NCBI GenBank assembly: GCA_037447655.1
Contig: JBBHKE010000070.1
Location: 62,001-126,000 of the forward strand
DNA from: Zygnema cylindricum
Taxonomy: Eukaryota > Streptophyta > Zygnematophyceae > Zygnematales > Zygnemataceae
Length of the DNA stretch: 64,000 nt
Direction: 5' to 3'
The notes beneath the pieces are model-generated. The model did no database searches. It worked only from the letters and a program-made list of their open reading frames with translations, and was not told where the DNA came from. This document shows, piece after piece, positions 53,714 through 64,000 of the stretch. The position numbers and the translations under genes were made by a program. The number at the start of each line of letters is the position of its first letter. Positions within the stretch are counted from its first letter, which is position 1.

Positions 53714-56327
53714 TGAAATAAATTTACAACTTCGAACTTAAGAAAGTACACTTCTAACGAGGTTTTTGAGAGTTTAAATAATTGAGCACGGTGATCTTTT
53801 CTTATGAAGTTGGCAGCTTCACAAGTTTCTCGAGTTTGAGGAATTACTTCTCGCCAAACATTTTATGTTTAAATCGAAAGATAGAGAAATCAAAAGCTGA
53901 AACGGGTAACGAAAAAGAAAAGATCCGTGCGAGAATGAATGAACTTCTGAGCGTATAATTTTGCTGCAAGTTATAAGGATTTTGGTTTTGGCTACAAGGA
54001 TGGCTGAGATTTAGCCATGGCGAGATATCTTTACTTTGTAATAAAGTCCCGGTATTATGTATAGGATATGCTCTGTAGGTTTGTTAGGTTTGGTTTCCTC
54101 GAGTTTTTTCTGCATGTTTTTTAGATATGTTGTTTCAGCGTGAATGTCATCAGAGGTAAGAGGATGTTATCTTTACACGTATATCTGCTAATTTTTTATT
54201 TTTTTGTGTATAGAAGGAATAATTTGTGATGGTTAATGTAGTGATAAAAAAACGCCTTTTGTTTTGTGGTATGTGACACCAAGAAATATTGTGTTCTACA
54301 TGTAATTTAGGCTAGCATTTTCACTTTTTTTGTAAAACAGGTGATGATGTCAGTCCGCGATTAAATGAGTTTTGAATTTTAAGCCTCTGGGCTTTATGAG
54401 ATATATCCATTTTTATATTATTTAACAGTTTACTGCACCTTATGGGAAGTGGGATGCGCAAAAAAACAGTATTTGAGATGTGAATGTCTATGGGTTATAT
54501 TGTCTTTCTTACCAACTTGTATGTGACATTATAGTCCAATTAGGAGTACCACCAAAAATGCATTTTCATGTTTTTGTTTTTGCAGTGGTTTTCTGTTTGT
54601 TTGATCTTGGGACATTTTCAACTTCATTTTTCCCTTTTTTCTTTTGTTTCCATGTGCTCAGATAGTTTACCGTCGCCTGTTCAAATGAACCCTATTGTTA
54701 TCATTTGATGCATAACTTCCAAACATGAGAATTGAAAGGTGATGGATTTCTTCACCTTCTGGAATCTTTACAGGTGATAAGTCACTAGTGACTGTTTTAT
54801 TCTGTCACTAGTGAGTGTTTTGGATGTCCAGTTGAAGACCACACATATTATGGCGTTGCTGATGAGGCTTCTTGTTGACGAACATACACAACCATTCACG
54901 CCTTTCCTGAAATTGAGCTTATTTGGTTACCATCTTACAGAATCCATCCCTATCATTCTGTTGGAAAATCATTTCTTTCCTACCTGTGTGCTGCCCTTAC
55001 CTTAAAAAATTGCCAATTGTAAAAGTTTGATAATTTGTGATGAAGCTGTGGTTCTCTTCCTGTCCTTACTTTGAATAAAGTGTACTGTTCTCAGATAGTC
55101 GTTGCAGATAATGCATAATGCTGCTGTATTTTACATTAAAAAGGTTAATTATTTTTGTAAAGAAGTGCATGATGTGTTCAATTGAGGTTGCATGCAATGT
55201 CGTTTAATATGTGCTATAAGTCTATAACCCTCAATTAACTTTGTGATGCATGGAATTCTATGTGATCTGATTTCCAAGGTTATTTTATTCCCCTGCTGGT
55301 AGTTTTTCAGTTTCGGCCATGCCATCCCTTTTGTACCCCCGGACTCAGATGGTTTACCATCGTGCTTTTTAATTTATCTTGACTCGTTATTTCCAAGGTA
55401 CCCTTCTATGAAACAATAGAAGAAAAAACTTTATGAAAAGCTTTTTCAACCTCACCAAATGTACACACAACCCCATAAATCTCATGACACAAATCTCTAT
55501 CCCCAATTAGACTTGACGAACCTAAAACACCCAAGAAAGAGAACATCCTACTAAAGAAAAAACCACATTGAAGCAGAGGTATGATTGAGCTAATCCTAAA
55601 TCTTATTTCAAAACGACTAAAACGATGATTTCTAATTTAGCGTGACACGAGTAACACATTCACTAAACATGAAACAAAAATTCACCTTTAGATATAAGAT
55701 GTTATTTTTTCCTTTTATCAATGATATGGCAGTTATAGGTTAAAGAACTGAACCAAAACACGCCAGCTCATGGTTCAACTATGCCAAAGTAAAAAAGCAC
55801 TGTTAAAATACGGTCCAATTGAAATACTCTTACTGTCTGATATATGTCTCGTTCTAAAAACCATAGTACTCCAATATGTTATTTTCTTCACTGCAAGCAC
55901 CCCTCCCTATATTGGAGAGACAAAAACCAGGGGAGATCCCGGCAGGTGCATTTATCTTCAATTGGCTAAAGCTTTACAAGAAATATTCGAATAAATTTAA
56001 CAAATAACAATCAGGATAAACACAGAAAATGACAAGTCAATGCATTTCCAAAAGATTACAAAGAGTTGTAGATCTTGTATACGGCATTCACTGGAGTACC
56101 CAATTGACATGTGGTAAAGTTTTAATTCAAATAACATGTCAACAGAGAGAAAATAAAAATGCAAGTGAAGAGTTTCACAATAAAGAACCCTGCAAAAAAC
56201 TCCTCAACACTCTCCTTCAATCTTGTACTTTTTACTGCTTCTGACCTGTACAGACTGAAATAACTGAGGTTTACATCAACAGTTGATGCATTTATAAACC
56301 TACAAAATCTTAAACTTCCTATTCAAA
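53714..56327. other. 3' region of SRC2-like gene and spacer
   Basis: It includes the likely 3' untranslated region (AATAAATTTACAAC right after the stop; TTTGTAATAAAG near 54036). The rest is AT-rich, with no exon recognised other than the repeat tail at 55297-55381. Confidence 0.5.
55297..55381 (+). repeat. Retroposon 3' tail with a conserved hairpin, second copy
   Basis: It shares CCATCCCTTTTGTACCCCC, GATGGTTTACCATC and TGCTTTTTAATTTATC with 36373-36438 at more than 90% by eye. The upstream sequence differs, so these are separate insertions. Confidence 0.5.
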
Positions 56328-58238
56328 CTAAAGTACTCCCAGGTGAAGTCGTTCAATTTCATGTGGCTCCAAAATGCACCTTCCAGACAAAGATCTCCCC
56401 AACTTCTTTCTTTGAAAACCCCCATGCTTTCCCGGCCCATAAGCATGATACCCAAAGGAAAAAACTCTACCACTCCTACCAAGCAAAAGCGTATGACTGG
56501 CTACATCATAAAAACTGGATACTACCGACTCAAATTTTTCACCACTTGAAACGGTCACAGCAAAATCCATGTGATCATTGTCCATCTCCTCTTCTGCTTC
56601 ACAATCATCGTAAATGTGCTCAATCTCATCGGCATTTTGAACTTCTTGACAAGCTGATTGTGTGACTCCAAATTCTAAAGCCTCTCCAAGGTCAGTCACA
56701 ACATAGCTTACATACCAGCCTGCAGCTATAGATACCACATTTTTGCCAATAAATTGTTTAACAAGTTTAGGCCGGCAACAAGCTATCTCCTTATTGTGAC
56801 CTAAACAACCTGCTGGCACAATTGCCGTACCCCATTCAGGACCACTTTTTTTGGTAATATCAAAATATTTCGGACGGAACTTTTGTTCTTCAAAACCAAC
56901 AACCTCGTCTGCTATCTCCATTGATTCCTTCTCCTCGTCGCCTTTGTTGCCACTACTGCCTGCAATATCGATGACTTGGGAATCATTTTCACTACAAAAA
57001 TTATGCTTCACTATTCCACTTCCTACATCAAACGATGATCCATTCGCTAACTGAGGCTCCAACCGAGGCTCAAAATTTCCCCATGATAACAAGTTGCCCC
57101 CCAGTAATAAGGCAAGAGAATGATTCCTGCCAGCAGAAACCGCAATAGGCCAAATATCTGCACCATAAAGGTTTGGAATCAACTCCGGAATCCCCTTGAA
57201 TTTCGTTAAACCTAACCCAAGAGCTCCATCCGCAGAAAATCCCCAAGAATAAACACCTCGATGACCAGAGCCTCTGTCAGTTTCAGCTATTGCTAACACA
57301 TGTGAAAAGCCAATTGATACTGAAAACACCTTCTTCCCTGAAAAAGCTACGACTTCTCTAGGTTCATGTTCTTCCCTAAAGTCTCCATGTCCAAGCATCG
57401 ACGGACGTCCTCCAAAAGTGTATAGTTTCCCATATTCATCGATAGCAGATGACATATAATTACCAGCAGAGATCGTAATTATTTTTGCATCTCCAAACCT
57501 TTCGATCTTTTGTGGACTTACAACAGTTGTCCAATAATCTTGCAGGCCTAAACCAAGACTGCCACATACATTGTCACCTGCGGCAAAAACTTCTCCTTCT
57601 TGAGATAAAAACAATGAATGTTCAGATCCTGTGGCAACTTGAGTAATTTTTATACCTCTTGGTAAGCTTGAAATTCTCACAGGAATGTCGACAGACCTTG
57701 CCGTCAAACCAATTCCAAACTTTCTACCAGAACCAAAGCCAAAAACATCTCCAGAAAGTGAAACACATACGCTGAAGCAGCTACCAGCCGCCAGGGAACC
57801 TGTTCTTCGAGATATGACATGTTCTAAAGCATCTAAATGAAACAACATACGAATCCATGAAAGTTTTTTTTCTTGCTCTCCAACTTCTTCTCTCTTCCTT
57901 CCTCCTTTCCTATGCTCTTTCCAGCCTCTCCCTGCTTCTGGAGGCTCTATGTCTTCTAATTTAGTTTTGTAATTGTAACAACCATCGTGTTCCAGGACTT
58001 CATGCTCTTGGAATTTCTGGCATTCTAACCCTAAAGATAAAACATCTTGTAACAAGTTGCTTGGCACGTCACGACAACAGGCATGACGTCTGCAGAGAAT
58101 CTCAGCGGATGTTTGAGCTGGTTTTCTAAACACACGTGCTGCACAGTATAGTCTGGCAAGGTCAGCTGCTTTCAGTGCAGAAGTAGGATGGGAGAGAATA
58201 TGCAGCAGCAATTCAAACGGGAGAGAATCAAGAACCAT
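56328..58238 (-). CDS. RCC1-repeat protein with N-terminal F-box-like segment, 636 aa, intronless
   Basis: One uninterrupted frame. Residues 1-55 (MVLDSLPFELLLHILSHPTS, then LARLYCAARVFRK) have the LPxELLxxIL pattern of an F-box. About residues 85-130 are charged and low in complexity. RCC1 repeats follow: GDVFGFGSGRKFGIGL, GEVFAAGDNVCGSLGLG, GKLYTFGGRPSMLGHGD, GVYSWGFSADGALGLG, NLLSWGNFEP and, after an acidic insert of about 100 residues, GRVFSFGYHAYGPGKHGG. These make a seven-bladed propeller that binds proteins. In F-box proteins it could select a substrate for SCF ubiquitin ligases. It is longer than UVR8 (about 440 aa), and the acidic insert and F-box argue against that identity. The lack of introns could reflect a retroposed origin. 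Confidence 0.85.
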   Translation of the reverse strand: MVLDSLPFELLLHILSHPTSALKAADLARLYCAARVFRKPAQTSAEILCRRHACCRDVPSNLLQDVLSLGLECQKFQEHEVLEHDGCYNYKTKLEDIEPPEAGRGWKEHRKGGRKREEVGEQEKKLSWIRMLFHLDALEHVISRRTGSLAAGSCFSVCVSLSGDVFGFGSGRKFGIGLTARSVDIPVRISSLPRGIKITQVATGSEHSLFLSQEGEVFAAGDNVCGSLGLGLQDYWTTVVSPQKIERFGDAKIITISAGNYMSSAIDEYGKLYTFGGRPSMLGHGDFREEHEPREVVAFSGKKVFSVSIGFSHVLAIAETDRGSGHRGVYSWGFSADGALGLGLTKFKGIPELIPNLYGADIWPIAVSAGRNHSLALLLGGNLLSWGNFEPRLEPQLANGSSFDVGSGIVKHNFCSENDSQVIDIAGSSGNKGDEEKESMEIADEVVGFEEQKFRPKYFDITKKSGPEWGTAIVPAGCLGHNKEIACCRPKLVKQFIGKNVVSIAAGWYVSYVVTDLGEALEFGVTQSACQEVQNADEIEHIYDDCEAEEEMDNDHMDFAVTVSSGEKFESVVSSFYDVASHTLLLGRSGRVFSFGYHAYGPGKHGGFQRKKLGRSLSGRCILEPHEIERLHLGVL

Positions 58239-58368
58239 GGCTGATATCGATAGCTTTTCGGCAGAAAGTTCACAATTGCTGATAAAAATTGCTTATCTGT
58301 TATTTGGTTGTTCCGCTACCAAAGAAACGACGTTTGACACCTCATGCGATCACAAATTGTAAAAACTA

Positions 58369-58857
58369 CACCGTGAATCGCTATTAGCGTACATGACGCT
58401 AATTGGGGTACCCCTTTTTTTGGGGCAAATTCTCAAATAGAATAAAGTACGCTAAATGTTTTTGCACGTTATTTGAGGTACTCCGCTCAATACGGCTCAT
58501 AACTGTAATTTAGTGTCCTTTTAAATAGTGTGGTGTACGGAATGCCATATCTGTACTATTCCGTACCTTTTTAAATATAAAAGTACAGAAAATATAATAA
58601 TATATAATTGCGTAAATATTTTCGGGCATACGCAGATGTCAAAAAAACGCGACGGCGTACGATTTGAACTCTTTCGTACATCTACATGTTCTAGTGTGGA
58701 CATATTATGTGCCGAAAATTTTTACAAAGCAGTTTACAAATTAGAGTACATGATAAATTAGTATCATGGTGTACCCGAAAAAACACAATTTACCGTAAAG
58801 TACGCTAATTGTTTCATTACGCTATATTTTTTATTACGCTAATAGCGATTCACGGTG
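58369..58857. mobile_element. TA-flanked MITE, 489 bp (family with 47881-48434)
   Basis: Terminal inverted repeats CACCGTGAATCGCTATTAG / CTAATAGCGATTCACGGTG, perfect over 19 bp, with TA at both flanks. It shares GGTGTACGGAATG with the 47881 copy. It lies about 130 bp upstream of the RCC1 start codon. Confidence 0.85.
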
Positions 58858-59782
58858 TAGTGTTGTGTATCGGTAAGGATTTGCCGATAACCGATATGGA
58901 CCTTTTTTCGGGTACCCGATAATCGATATATTGGTACGATATATCGCTATCGGTGTTATCGCCGATAAATACCCGATATTTATCGGTTTTATCGGCGATA
59001 ACACCGATATCGATAACTATCGGCGATATTTGTACGGACTGTACAGATAAATGTACGGCTAGTACACTCAACTGTACGTGTCATACCCCGGACGCGCCCT
59101 TCTAACAACCCCTATCTACTGAGGTGCCTACCAATCAGATCGCACAGAAAGTACACAGAAATTACAGTAGCCGCCATGAGATCTGTACGGTTTTGGTACG
59201 GATCCAGTAAGAACGATGTACCTTTCACATCCGACGCCATGGCTTTGTCCCTTTCTTCCTTGGGATCCACTGGGGACCTGTCACGTGTCAATCTGTTGGC
59301 ATTTTGGCATAAGATGCCAAAAGAGACATTCTGGGATGCCGGCGCTCACGCTGGCCGTCCGCTCGTATTTTCTCATTCCAAGTTGTCCGTTCGATTCTTG
59401 GGGCGCGCAGAATGTTATTTTGCGTCCGTTGTACTTTTACCGTTCCATGTTCACCAGTTTGTCGATACAATTCCGTAAGTTACCGTAAAATTCCTGTTCA
59501 GTTAACCGGCCAACGCTTATGTGCTGCGCTGTCCGTAAGACAGCGCAGTTAAACAGAGACGGAACAGATTCTTATACGTGGCATGCCACGCTTTATAAAG
59601 TAAAAAATATAATACAGTATGTTATAAAGTACTATTGTATGCATACTATAATTTTTTAAGTTATCGCCGATATGGAATTTGTTGGTCTCAGACCGATATA
59701 TCGGGACCTCTGACCGTTCGATAACCGATAACTATCGGTATCCGTGTTATCGCGATAAATTTTTTACCGATACACAACACTA
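58858..59782. mobile_element. DNA element with dense CCGATA/TATCGG ends, 925 bp
   Basis: Ends TAGTGTTGTGTATCGGTAA and TTACCGATACACAACACTA are inverted repeats of 19 bp. At least ten TATCGG or CCGATA words lie within the first 180 bp and several more in the last 120 bp, as for transposase-binding subterminal repeats of hAT elements. An 8-bp target duplication is not visible; the left end directly abuts the MITE at 58369-58857. The middle (59160-59430) is a repeat also found at 62870-63130. Confidence 0.6.
59160..59430 (+). repeat. Dispersed repeat, copy 1
   Basis: Shares with 62870-63130 the phrases AGTAGCCGCCAT/TTAGCCGCCAT, GACGCCATGG, GGGATCCACTG/GGGTCCACTG, GTGTCAATCTGTTGG/GTGCCAACCTGTGG and GTCCGCTCGT. 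Found inside two different elements. Confidence 0.6.
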
Positions 59783-59859
59783 GTAAAAACACTCCACTGC
59801 AACGCTATGACATAAGCAGGCAAGAGATTTACGCCGTCTGTCTACGAGTTTGTCAACAG

Positions 59860-61990
59860 AATATAGACATCACATCATCTATACTTCGCATGTTCAAAAC
59901 TTTAAGATGTCTGGTTGGATTTTATCATTTTTTAAGCAGTTAGGCCTGGAGGAATCCGTCCACTCACTATTGGGAAGTATTGGAACTTTTGGTCGCTTGC
60001 GCTATATGCATCCAAACTCCAATGAGCATTTCACGACCGTTGTTCACCATATCAATTTGGTGTTGCTACGAAAAGGGGTTGTGACTTGCAAGTTGTTTTG
60101 CATCTTTATCCAGATCAGGTGGTCTTTCAAGTGGATGTGCCAAACGCTGTCAACACACTTAGATCGTAATGTTTAAGACATGCACCTTCGCCTATAATTG
60201 TTCAAGCATTTTATTCTAGGCCTAGCTCGCTGATCTTTCCTCTTAGGGGTCCATCTTTCCTCTTCAGGTCCTTTGGGTGATGTTGCTACCTTATAGTGTT
60301 CTATTGGCAATCGGGCACCTCTTTTTGCTTTAGCCCACCTTCAAGCATTACAAACATTAGTTACAACCTCTCATGGTTTCTTGTTCCCGTCAATCGCAGA
60401 TGACACGCATATCGTGGATCCGTGCGACCAAGTTTTTTTTGCTTTCTCTCATTGTGTGGACCAACTTCATAGGATCAGGCTCTCTCTTCTTGATGCCCAC
60501 GGGGTTTGCCGTCGAAATGTCCCCTCCCCATGGGCTTTTGTGTTGCATCTTGAGATAAGGGTATAAAGGCTATAGGCCACCCGACCGGAGCCCCTTCTTT
60601 CATGAACCAAGGAATTGGTGATGGGTTGTTTGAGGACCTTTCCCATAGGGACGACCTTTCCAAGTTGTCGGACTCATAGGTGGCTTTTTCAATCTTAATA
60701 CATTGTTTTACTCAACGCCCTCTCTATCTTACAAAATTTTTGCCACCAATGGCTTTTATTGTATTCTCATAACGATTTTGACAATAATATTTTTGGTATG
60801 TTTCACCACCTCTTTGGCCATGGGATTTTTCACAGTCCGAATGGGTCGTTCGCTTAACAACAAGCTAGCCTTCCAATTTCGAATAGCGGTTTATGTTTGA
60901 TTTCCGTTTAAAACATTTCTCTAACATCATATTTGGGTACCTCGACTTTGATGGCGCCAACTATCACTTGTCGATTCATTGTCAATTGTGTCCCTATTCT
61001 AACTCAAGTTTTCCCTAAGGTGGAGGAAGGTGTCTTACCGTCTCCTCTTAGTTGGTGCTTTGATACCTCCCGACCCTCTAAGCCCAGTTCCACTATTTTA
61101 ATACCTCATTAGGAACGCAAACTTCTAAGTACATCAACATATATCTGAGGAAGTAGCCACCATTGCGTTTGGAGACCTATAGAGGTTGTACCTTCTTCTC
61201 ACATCATACTTGTTTATGCTTTCTTTTGTCGTCCTGCGACCTGGTATGCGTTTACATACCACACCAACTTTTAATCTGCTTTGTCTTCTAACCAGATTGC
61301 ATCTGTTTTACGCTTATGCTCGGGTTCTCCTCGTCCTTTGTTGTTATTGGGCCCCAATTATGTTTGCAACCATCCTATTCATGTCGAAGGAATACATTCA
61401 CCTTGTTGTTGAAATGGTAGGGGAACGAACTGTCGCGCATGATTTGGTGCGAGATGCCATTGTTGTTGTTGGTGTTGAGGCGCGCTACACTATCAAACCG
61501 GAGATTTCTCATAAATTACCGTTTCGACCCCAGTCTAAGGGTTTCTCGGGGCCCTCTGGTTAACTTCATTTTCTTCCATGGTGGTGAGAGGACCATTGGC
61601 ACTTTGGTCCTCACGGATCGTACTGTCATCTCGGGCAGCTTTCCATACAGGTGTGGCGTCTCAAGGACGCAACAATTACTATAAAATAGACTAAGGTCGT
61701 CAGGTTAGTTTGCCCCGTTTGCGGTGGATGTCTTTAGATCTTTAGACAAGTCATTCGACGACTTTCTTTACTAGTGTGCGCGAAAAATTGAATCCATAAG
61801 GTTTGTGGAGTCCTCCACTAAGCATTTTGGCTCTTTCTATCTTCACGTGTTTTAATTGCCTTTCAACAAGCGCAAATTGTTGCCCTCTTTCGACAAAAAA
61901 ACGGTGGCGGATAACATGTTATTTCCAAATCTTTCACCAACGCACCGGGTGCAAATCAAGCTCTTCGTGGTTGTGGATCTTAGCTTGTTT
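59860..61990 (+). pseudogene. Reverse-transcriptase-like pseudogene, non-LTR type
   Basis: Pieces in the three plus frames keep a fixed order: VVFQVDVPNAVNTL (60119-60160; compare FQxDVANAFNT), LFPSIADDTHIVDP (60381-60425) with the catalytic Ala-Asp-Asp, PTGAPSFMNQGIGDGLFEDL (about 60585-60645), a RPSYLTKFLPPMAF-like block (about 60716-60760), and GGERTIGTLVLTD (61585-61625). This order matches an RT-like family I recall from plants and algae with LFPSxADDTHIxGP. Several stops and frame changes make it non-functional. Its class (non-LTR or other) and boundaries are uncertain. Confidence 0.6.
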
Positions 61991-62699
61991 GTGAATATAT
62001 TGGTTTAGGTTTTTGCTTTTTGTATACGGTCAATTTGATACCTATGTTTTTGGTGTTTTTTTTATTTATCCGTAGCTAACATTATAATGACTCTTATAAT
62101 CTTTAAATATTTTTTCAATTTTACCTCTTTTTAACAGTTTTCCCATCACAGCTTCTACAATAAAGGCTTCGTCCTTCTTGGGCAAAAACAATTTCAGTCT
62201 AAAAAAGCTGACAGAACTGAGCGCAGATAAAAAAAATTGAGCCCATGGATTTTCACCCCATGGGCAAATCACTACTTACAATGTCTCAGGTGGAGCAATT
62301 AGGGCGATTTTTCGTTGCGAACAAGTGGAAATGTGTTTGATTATCGTATACATATCGTTTACAAAATTGAATTAAAATTCTCTCTAACATATAAGACAAA
62401 TGATTGAAGTTTACGCTTGACAACGGATATCGTATTTGTTTGATTTTTACCGCTAGGCTTGAGAATACAAGTGCGAATTACGTGTGAGCCATGATGTAAT
62501 TATGTGGCCTCCACTGGGACACATAATATGCATCTTACTTCTAGCGTATAAAATAAAGTATGCGCATCGGTGTTTGACCAAGAATATGCGCCACCTTGGC
62601 AAGCAAGAATTATGAGAAACCTCACCCTTGTGAGGGCCCAACTCCCCAAAATCAGATGCAAAAAGAATCGATAAGCTTGCTCCCTTGAGCAGCTAGTTA
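61991..62699. other. Spacer, no gene seen
   Basis: AT-rich. It contains the hairpin GCCCATGGATTTTCACCCCATGGGC at about 62239-62264 (8-bp arms). No coding exon recognised. Confidence 0.4.
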
Positions 62700-63454
62700 G
62701 AGTTGAGCAAAGCCAACAGATATATACAAGAGCACTCCGAAGAGAGGGACCTTAAAAATAACCTAAGTCCTAAACTCCTACTCATAACTCTTATATACTA
62801 GTCTATGTACTGATGAAGAGACAGTAGCGTACTATTGTACATCCTAAAGGTACATTAGCCGCCATACAAAAAGTACGACATTTGTACGACACCAGGAAAA
62901 TTATGGTACATTGGTCAACTGACGCCATGGATTTGTTTCTACCTTCTCCGGGGTCCACTGAGGTAGTGCCACGTGCCAACCTGTGGATTTTTTAGCGTTA
63001 AACGCCAACATAAGTATTTCAAGCCGTCGCCGCCCACGCGCGCCGTCTGATCATAATCTACACTTTATTGATGTCCGCTCGTTTTGACTGGCGTGACAAA
63101 TGTTCTGTCTGGTCCTTTTATACATGCGCCAGCTAGTTGTCTTCCGTTAATTGGTTTATTGTGCGTGGAACATGTATATTACAGTGTAACACTCTATTTA
63201 TGTATCGGCTGTTCTACATCAACTAGTTACGGACAACGGCTTGCATGGACTAGTAGGGTTAGTGATGGAATCCTAGCCCGTCCACTCCCTTTTGCTAGAG
63301 GCGACTTTCTACCCCCTCTCTTTTTCGCGTTCGTTTGTCTTTTTATCTACTAAAGGAGCATCCATGGTTTCCTCTTGTCTGACTTCCCACCTTCGCACTC
63401 TAGAGTCTAAACATAATAACAGAAAGATAGAAACAAAGATTTACTTTTTCAACA
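62700..63454 (-). repeat. 3' LTR of copia C (left end approximate)
   Basis: On the minus strand it starts TGTTGAAAAAGTAAATC directly after the polypurine run AAGAGGAG and downstream of an RNase H ORF, as a copia 3' LTR should. The distal end could not be fixed. It contains the dispersed repeat at 62870-63130. Confidence 0.5.
62870..63130 (+). repeat. Dispersed repeat, copy 2
   Basis: Diverged partner of 59160-59430, here within LTR-like sequence. Confidence 0.55.
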
Positions 63455-63489
63455 CTCCTCTTAAATCTTAGTCTAATTTTTTGTTTTAA

Positions 63490-64000
63490 ACCACATTTTT
63501 CTCTACAAATATCAACTTTGGTGATGGCATAGGTTTTGTCATCATATCTGTTACGATTTCCCCATTTGGTCTATGTTCCAAAGTAATTATTTTATTCTCG
63601 ACTTTCTCTCTTACAAAATTTAGTCTTATGTCTATATGCTTTGCTTTGAAATGATGCTTTGGATTTGTTGCAATTGTAATTGCAGCCTGTTAATCACAAA
63701 AGACCTTTTGTACACCTGTCTTTATAAATCCGATCTCTAGGTGCAAGGATTTCACCCACATCAATCCTTTCATAGCACAACAAGACGTCATATATTCAAC
63801 CTCCTTAGTGGAATGAGCAACAACCTTTTGTTGCTTGCTGCTCCAACAACAAACTCCAAACCCAACTTGCAAAACGTATCGAGCCGTGCATCCTATTGGC
63901 ACATCCCTTTAACTGACATGTTTTCCCCACCCAAATGCAGCCATAGATCCCTTGTTCGTATCAGATATCTCATGACTATTTTAGCAGCCTCTTAGTCTTT
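63490..64000 (-). pseudogene. Copia C RNase H, cut by the window end
   Basis: Minus-strand frame VCCWSSKQQKVVAHSTKEVEY (Glu site), CAMKGLMWVKSLHLEIGF, then VFCD followed by a TAA stop where FCDNQAAI is expected. It continues as AITIATNPKHHFKAKHIDIR, LEHRPNGEIV and MMTKPMPSPK, ending in TAA near 63487. One further frame break lies at about 63890-63920. The canonical copia C-terminus is otherwise well kept. Confidence 0.8.

Noticed and set aside
56363-57054. Plus-strand frames opposite the RCC1 gene
   Set aside because: They are antisense shadows of the 636-codon RCC1 frame and lack any recognised domain.
56328-58238. Identification as the UV-B receptor UVR8
   Set aside because: The protein is about 200 residues too long, carries an F-box-like N-terminus and an acidic insert, and the repeats do not show the Trp-rich core pattern expected.
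61186-61563. Separate 125-aa membrane protein gene
   Set aside because: The hydrophobic frame is one of several broken frames of the RT-like pseudogene around it.

Overview
The window looks like nuclear DNA of a plant. It has split genes with GT-AG introns, a seven-exon plastid-type mTERF gene, an SRC2-type C2-domain gene, an RCC1-repeat gene, a leucine-rich-repeat (LRR) gene built from uniform 72-bp exons, and many LTR retrotransposons of plant copia type. A non-seed plant is my guess, from the reverse-transcriptase remnant at 60-62 kb and the copia elements primed by a half-tRNA, but the sequence does not prove it.

Layout. 1-6.75 kb: an unclassified LTR element with a lysine/glutamate/serine-rich ORF. 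Its internal region occurs twice, and the second copy is split by a solo LTR (4871-6040) with a CGTA target duplication. 6.77-28 kb: remains of an LRR receptor-like gene on the minus strand. At least ten LRR exons are scattered over 16 kb. They are interrupted by miniature LTR elements (TRIMs), a full-length copia element (14653-20486, target duplication GTGCA) and a solo LTR. The exon at 8854-8925 has a direct duplicate at 7182-7253, and a decayed inverted copy of that end of the gene lies at 27.0-28.0 kb. An orphan first exon, possibly of a plastid dioxygenase, lies at 24766-25211. 28.9-35.85 kb: a second, broken copia element, itself interrupted by LTR sequence. 37.76-43.92 kb: the mTERF gene (minus). 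44-48.5 kb: small DNA transposons. 49.03-53.71 kb: the SRC2-like gene (plus). 56.33-58.24 kb: the intronless RCC1 gene (minus). 58.4-64 kb: small DNA elements, a reverse-transcriptase pseudogene and the 3' end of a third copia element.

Most unusual content. Two TRIM families (7748-8433 minus; 12120-12909 and 26397-26619 plus) each have LTRs of about 220-370 bp, an internal part of only 57-66 bp, and a primer-binding site for initiator tRNA-Met. Inside each LTR is a tRNA-like module that folds as a cloverleaf (72-73 nt in the plus-strand family; distorted by duplications in the minus-strand one). This recalls the 5S rRNA carried in the LTRs of Cassandra elements, but with a tRNA-like unit. Separately, both copia elements appear to start gag inside the LTR and to translate the primer-binding site as Ile-Gly-Tyr-Gly-Pro.

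The three intact-looking host genes have no visible functional link beyond being ordinary plant housekeeping or stress genes. No operon-like organisation is expected or seen.
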